This document shows, piece by piece, positions 59,999 to 64,000 of a DNA stretch of 64,000 nucleotides. Positions within the stretch are counted from its first letter, which is position 1. Each line of letters starts with the position of its first letter. Below the pieces are notes generated by a model. It ran no database searches and had not been told where the DNA came from. It worked only from the letters and a program-made list of their open reading frames with translations. The DNA lies in contig CAVWRA010000006.1 in assembly GCA_963757265.1 (NCBI GenBank), forward strand, positions 806,001 through 870,000, read 5' to 3'. This stretch comes from CAIVVT01 sp963757265 (GTDB lineage: Bacteria > Acidobacteriota > Terriglobia > Bryobacterales > Bryobacteraceae). The translations under genes were made by a program, and so were the position numbers.

Positions 59999-60062
59999 AC
60001 GGCGGGGCGATGCACCGGCAGTGCGGAGATTCGTCCGCCACTGCGAGCGCCGGCGTCACCCG

Positions 60063-62444
60063 CTATCGTCCCGCGGGATCGGCGTCGAGTACAGCGGCAG
60101 GCTCGATCTCCTGGCGGACGCACCGCACCCGCCCGGCGGAGAGGGACTGAATCGTGCGCGCCAGTTGGCCGGGATCGACCGGCTTGGAGAGAAAGGCGTC
60201 CATGCCCGCCTCCAGGCAGTGCTCGCAATCGCTCTGATAGGCGTGCGCGGTGAGCGCCACGATGGGGATGCGGGCGCCGCTGCCGCGTTCGCGGCGGCGG
60301 ATTTCGGCCGTGGTTTCGAAACCGTCGAGCAGAGGCATTTGCAAGTCCATCAGGATCAGGTCGAAGCTCGCGTCCGCCAGCCTCTCCAGCGCCTTGAGGC
60401 CGTCGGCCGCGATCACCGCCGTGTGGCCCTCTCGTTCCAGCAGACGCTGCGCCACGCGCTGGTTGATGTCGTTGTCTTCGACCACCAGAATGCGCAGACT
60501 GGGGGCCGAGGTTTCCATCTGAGGAGGCGCGGGCTCAGGCTCAAGCTGCGAGGGCGCCACGGCGCGGCCCAGCGCCTCCAGCGACGCCGGGTCCGGGGCG
60601 ACCGCGTGCAGCGCGGCGGCCATCAGTTCCTGGCGGCACGCCGGCTGGCTCAGCAGCCATCCGCCGCCGCCAGTCTGGGCCCTCTTCGACGACGGGGATT
60701 CACCCGGCGGGGCCAACATCACAATATGACCGGCCGGGATGGCGGCCTCTTCGAGCAGCCATTCAGCGGCCCCACGGCCCTCGACCATCTCGAAGACGGA
60801 ATCCACCAGCACGAATGTGTTTTGCGCTTCGGCGCGGCCGATCGCAGCCAGTCGTTCGAGCAGCTCCAGACCGCTTCCAGCCGGGTGGACACACAGCCCC
60901 AATGCTTCCAGGTGGCCGGCCAACACGCGCCGCCCGGCCGCGCTCGAGGCCGCCAGCAGGGCCGGGCGGCCCAGCAACGCGTCCACGGGCGCCGGCCCAT
61001 GCCACTCCGCGCCGGTTACGTCCAGCCGCGCCGAAAAGCGGAACGTACTGCCCTGGTCGGGTTGGCTTTCCACCCACAGCCGCCCGTCCATCGCCTCCAC
61101 CAGGCTGCCGGCGATGCTCAGCCCCAAGCCCGTGCCGCCATGCCGGCGGGTCAGAGAGCCGTCGGCCTGCTCAAACGCCTTGAAAATCTGCTTTTGCCGG
61201 TTGAAGGGGATGCCGATGCCGGTATCGCGCACCGAACAGACGATTTCGATCGCCCGCCGCGCCGGATCGTACGAGCTCAGCCGCAGCTCGACCTCGACCT
61301 CGCCGCGCTCGGTGAACTTGACGGCGTTGCCGACCAGGTTGGTCAGGACTTGCGCCAGCAGCTCCTCGTCGCCCACAACGAGTTGCGGGAACTCCGCCGG
61401 TTCGTTCCAGATCAATCCCAGCCCCTTTCGGCCCGCTTCCGGCGCAAAGGTCTGCAGTACCGCGTGGAAGCGCCGGCACAGGTCGAATTCCTGCGCTCGC
61501 ACTTCCAGCTTCCCGGCTTCGATCTTGGAAAAGTCCAGCACATCGTTGACCAGCCGCATCAGGCTCAGCCCGGACCTGCGCACCAGGTCCAGGTTCTCGC
61601 GCTGCAGGACGGTCAACGGAGTGTCCAGCACCAGTCCGGTGAGGCCGACGATCCCGTTCATCGGCGTGCGCAGTTCGTGACTCATTTTGGCGACGAATTC
61701 GCTCTTGGCGCGGCTGGCCTGCGTGGCGGCCTCGAACAGCTGTTCGATCTGCAGGCGCTGGGCCTGCACGGTGTCGCGTTCGGCCTCCACCCTCCGCTTT
61801 TGCGCGTGGATCCGCCGCGTCATGATGAACAGCCACAGCATGCAGCCCAGCGTAAACGCCAGCAGGCCGGTGAGTTCCCAGGCCGTGCGCCGGTAGCGCT
61901 CCGCGTTGGCCGCGGCGTCGCGGGCCGCATCGGCCTCAATGCTGGACTTCAGCGCCCGGATCGCCGCCTGGGCGGCCCCGTAGCGCAAGCCGGCATCGTG
62001 CATTTCGCGCTCCAGGGCCTCCCGCCGGCGGCCCTGCAACGCGATGGCGATGATGTTGTCCCGCACCTCGTAGTAGCTCTGCCATTGGGTGGCAAATTCC
62101 TTCAGCAGCCGGTCCTGCGCTGCGCCCAGCCGCATCAGGGTGCTTCTCGCGGTCAGCAGGTCCACCTGCAGGTCGGCTTCGCGCAGCTTGGCCGTGTACT
62201 CGAGTTGGGTCTCACGGGCCGAGTCCATCAGCAGATACAGGAATTGGCGCCGGCTCTCCTGGGTGGCGTATTGCAGGTCGCCCTGCACGCTCAAACCCAG
62301 CACGCGTTTGGCATACAGCGCTCGCGTGCTGTCCGCGGCCGACTGTAACTCGCGGGCCGAGTGGAGGATGACATATACCCCGGTGGCGACCAGGAGCACG
62401 ATGAAGCCGATTACCGGATAGCGCAGTCGGGGGCGGCGTTCCAT
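60063..62444 (-). CDS. Hybrid sensor histidine kinase/response regulator
   Basis: A 793-residue membrane sensor. Helix 1 (residues 11-28) and helix 2 (192-209) enclose a 160-residue helical periplasmic sensor of the four-helix type. Then a coiled linker, the HisKA domain with His256 (AKMSHELRTPMNGIVGL), the HATPase domain (NLVGNAVKFTERG, DTGIGIP, GGTGLGLSI), a degenerate receiver-like segment (about 490-600) and a true receiver with Asp700 (LILMDLQMPLLDG) and Lys in LSKPVD. A phosphorelay through an Hpt partner not seen here is likely. Complete frame; no cognate regulator gene is adjacent. Confidence 0.94.
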   Translation of the reverse strand: MERRPRLRYPVIGFIVLLVATGVYVILHSARELQSAADSTRALYAKRVLGLSVQGDLQYATQESRRQFLYLLMDSARETQLEYTAKLREADLQVDLLTARSTLMRLGAAQDRLLKEFATQWQSYYEVRDNIIAIALQGRRREALEREMHDAGLRYGAAQAAIRALKSSIEADAARDAAANAERYRRTAWELTGLLAFTLGCMLWLFIMTRRIHAQKRRVEAERDTVQAQRLQIEQLFEAATQASRAKSEFVAKMSHELRTPMNGIVGLTGLVLDTPLTVLQRENLDLVRRSGLSLMRLVNDVLDFSKIEAGKLEVRAQEFDLCRRFHAVLQTFAPEAGRKGLGLIWNEPAEFPQLVVGDEELLAQVLTNLVGNAVKFTERGEVEVELRLSSYDPARRAIEIVCSVRDTGIGIPFNRQKQIFKAFEQADGSLTRRHGGTGLGLSIAGSLVEAMDGRLWVESQPDQGSTFRFSARLDVTGAEWHGPAPVDALLGRPALLAASSAAGRRVLAGHLEALGLCVHPAGSGLELLERLAAIGRAEAQNTFVLVDSVFEMVEGRGAAEWLLEEAAIPAGHIVMLAPPGESPSSKRAQTGGGGWLLSQPACRQELMAAALHAVAPDPASLEALGRAVAPSQLEPEPAPPQMETSAPSLRILVVEDNDINQRVAQRLLEREGHTAVIAADGLKALERLADASFDLILMDLQMPLLDGFETTAEIRRRERGSGARIPIVALTAHAYQSDCEHCLEAGMDAFLSKPVDPGQLARTIQSLSAGRVRCVRQEIEPAAVLDADPAGR

Positions 62445-62913
62445 GAGGAAGATTCGGTACCAAGGACCTACAATTCACTCTTCGGCCGGGGGGACGATTC
62501 ACTCTCTGAATCCTACGTGACAATTGTGTGAATTGCGCACTTGCCACGCGATTTCTGCCATTGCGGTCCGCGTATTGTCATCGGACTGTTCAACTTGGCT
62601 CTCTGCACCCCGCAAATCCGGTCCGCGCGTCCCTTGGTCGCCGGAATTCCAATGCTGGACGGCGGGTTTCTGGCGCGCCGGGTGGTCGCGCTACGTTGCC
62701 CCGGCCAGCGGTTCGCTTCACAATTGCGGGAATCACGCCGGCGAGTGCCAAAGCGCTATAAGGGCTGGCTTGGCGGGCAGCGGACGAGACCCGGCTGTGG
62801 CGCCCGTAACCCCAGTGCAAGGTGAAGCGTCCCTTCGCTTTAAGCGGATTCCCAGCGACGCCGAGGTGGGGGGTCGAGTCGGTGGGGTCGACTTTAAAAA
62901 TCGCGAGCAGTTC
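62445..62913. other. 469-base intergenic region with possible operator
   Basis: Divergent promoter region of the histidine kinase and the Oar-like gene. CAATT-GTGTG-AATTG (62521-62535) is a perfect five-base inverted repeat. The frame open from 62524 has no family match, and I see no gene. Confidence 0.4.
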
Positions 62914-64000
62914 ATGATGTGCCCTCTGATCCAAGGCATTCTGAGGCTCTTGCTGTGTGCGGGCTGTGCGTGCCTGCCGGGCCTGTCTGCGACCCGGTTT
63001 AGTGGCACAGTCAGAGCCGCGGATCAGTTCATCCCCGGAGCCACGGTGACCGCCAGCCAGGGCAGCACCAGGATCGTGGCCTATACCGACGATTCCGGGC
63101 GCTACAGTCTGGAGCTGGCGCCCGGGGTGTGGGACGTCCAGGTCGAGATGCTTGGATTTGACACCGTTCACTAGCAGATCAAGGTCGGAAGCGAACCCGG
63201 TTCCAAAGATTGGACGCTGGAGATGCCGCGCCTGGGCGAATCGACGGCTCCCAGAAAAGGCCCGGCTTCCAACACGACGGCGGTTTCCAGCGCGCCTCCT
63301 GCTGCGCGTCGCACCCGCGAGGGCTCCCCCGGAAGTGCGTCGGCACGGAATCCGGCAGCAGGCTCCGGGCCGCAGCCGGGATCCGGTTTCCAGAATGCGC
63401 AGGTCAGGGCAACGGATGCCGGGCAACAGTCGCTGGCGGAGGCGGCAGCCAACGCAGCCTCCCCCGATCTCGCGGCCGCCAACTTGGGCGGCGAGGCGGA
63501 GGATGCGTTGCTCGTGAACGGCAGCACGAGCGGCGGACTGGCCCAATCGAGTGACGACCAGGCCCGTTGGCAGCAGATGCAGAATGGGGGCGGCAACGCA
63601 GGCCCTGGCATGGGCAACGGCCTCGGCGGCACGGCACTGGGCACGCCGCCTGGAATGAGCTCTCCGGGCGGCGACACTCTCGGTCTGGGCGGTTTTGGAG
63701 TGAGCGGCATCAACGGTGGATTCGGACCAGGCGGTGGTCAGGGACCGGGCGGCGGCGGTTTCGGCGGACCCGGGGGCGGCGGATTCGGAGGACGCGGGGG
63801 AGGTGGCGGATTTGGCGGTGGCGGGAGGGGCGGCGGACCCGGCAACGCGGGCAACCGCCGCGGCCCGTACAATGGCCAGTACGCCAGTTTCGGCAATCGG
63901 CGCCGCAGCCAGCCCACATACACCGGTTCGGTCTTCATGCGTTTGGAGAATTCCGCTTTGGACGCGGCTCCTTATTCGCTCAACGGTAGGGCTGAGCCAA
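62914..64000 (+). CDS. Oar-like secreted protein with carboxypeptidase-regulatory domain, in-frame amber, runs off the window
   Basis: N-terminal part of a large acidobacterial envelope protein of the carboxypeptidase-regulatory/TonB-receptor (Oar) type. Signal peptide (ILRLLLCAGCACLPGLSA), one regulatory beta-sandwich (RFSGTVRAADQFIPGATVTAS ... TDDSGRYSLELAPG), then a long Ser/Ala linker and a Gly-rich tract (about 63590-63860). The final GSVFMRLENSALDAAPYSLNGRAEP resembles the start of the receptor-like barrel region. TAG at 63172-63174 interrupts the frame after FDTVH, and the same frame stays open to the window end. The gene may be broken or misread. The 3' end is missing. Confidence 0.75.

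Noticed and set aside
59778..62348. An 856-codon plus-strand open frame over the end of the fucokinase fusion and the histidine kinase
   Set aside because: It is the antisense of the histidine kinase gene, low in family signal and rich in Arg, Gln and His.
4092..63174. Recoding of TAG as a sense codon to explain the two in-frame ambers
   Set aside because: Several intact genes in the window end naturally at TAG (for example at 944, 26616 and 38280), so TAG is an ordinary stop here.

Overview
The window is high-GC, gene-dense bacterial chromosome. The gene families point to an acidobacterium, probably of the Solibacter/Bryobacterales type. The clues are an Oar-like carboxypeptidase-regulatory protein at the right edge, a DUF1080 protein, a Tat-exported Gfo/Idh/MocA oxidoreductase, a secreted FAD oxidoreductase, TrpB2 and a fucokinase fusion. 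This placement is inference from families only. I see no rRNA, tRNA or CRISPR.

Layout. 1-3.4 kb holds a nitrilase-family hydrolase, then a consensus-like promoter driving a small leader-plus-core peptide gene and a B12-type radical SAM C-methyltransferase; this is a compact RiPP (ribosomally made, modified peptide) locus and the best candidate for an undescribed system. 3.4-5.2 kb is the rplU-rpmA-obg housekeeping cluster, with obg split by an in-frame amber codon. 5.4-12.1 kb carries small membrane proteins, a lipoprotein, a pair of half-size drug/metabolite transporters, exported thioredoxin-like proteins, carboxypeptidase-regulatory proteins and a LysW-like zinc ribbon. 12.4-15.7 kb holds a divergent PurA homologue and folE with two tandem PTPS genes whose catalytic residues are complementary. 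15.8-18.9 kb: TlpA-like protein (frameshifted), pentapeptide-TIR protein, RmuC. 19.2-22.2 kb: a decayed partial trpB copy, a frameshifted membrane glycosyltransferase and the intact trpB2. 22.3-31.2 kb: two secreted catabolic proteins and a complete RND efflux operon whose outer membrane gene is frameshifted.

31.2-36.65 kb is an accessory island: a SEC-C protein, a G-rich tract, truncated vsr plus an Mrr-type nuclease, an Eco29kI-type nuclease remnant, a BrnT/BrnA toxin-antitoxin pair between direct repeats, and a 5'-truncated smr gene at its right edge. 36.9-45.7 kb: sugar oxidoreductase, GH20 hexosaminidase, alkyltransferase-like protein, HEPN protein, TypA and Der. 45.8-54.6 kb: MidA-like methyltransferase, a 24-residue lysine/alanine peptide gene, RlpA, a sigma-54 activator, a glycosyltransferase, an RsbW/STAS partner-switch pair, a TPR-like membrane protein, dGTPase and ferredoxin-NADP reductase. 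55-64 kb: PfkB kinase, EamA transporter translationally coupled to a fucokinase/guanylyltransferase fusion, a hybrid histidine kinase, and the start of an Oar-like protein that also carries an in-frame amber codon.

Five otherwise conserved genes are interrupted (two TAG codons and three frameshifts, each equal to one extra base). Because one of them is the normally essential obg, consensus error should be tested before biology is inferred.
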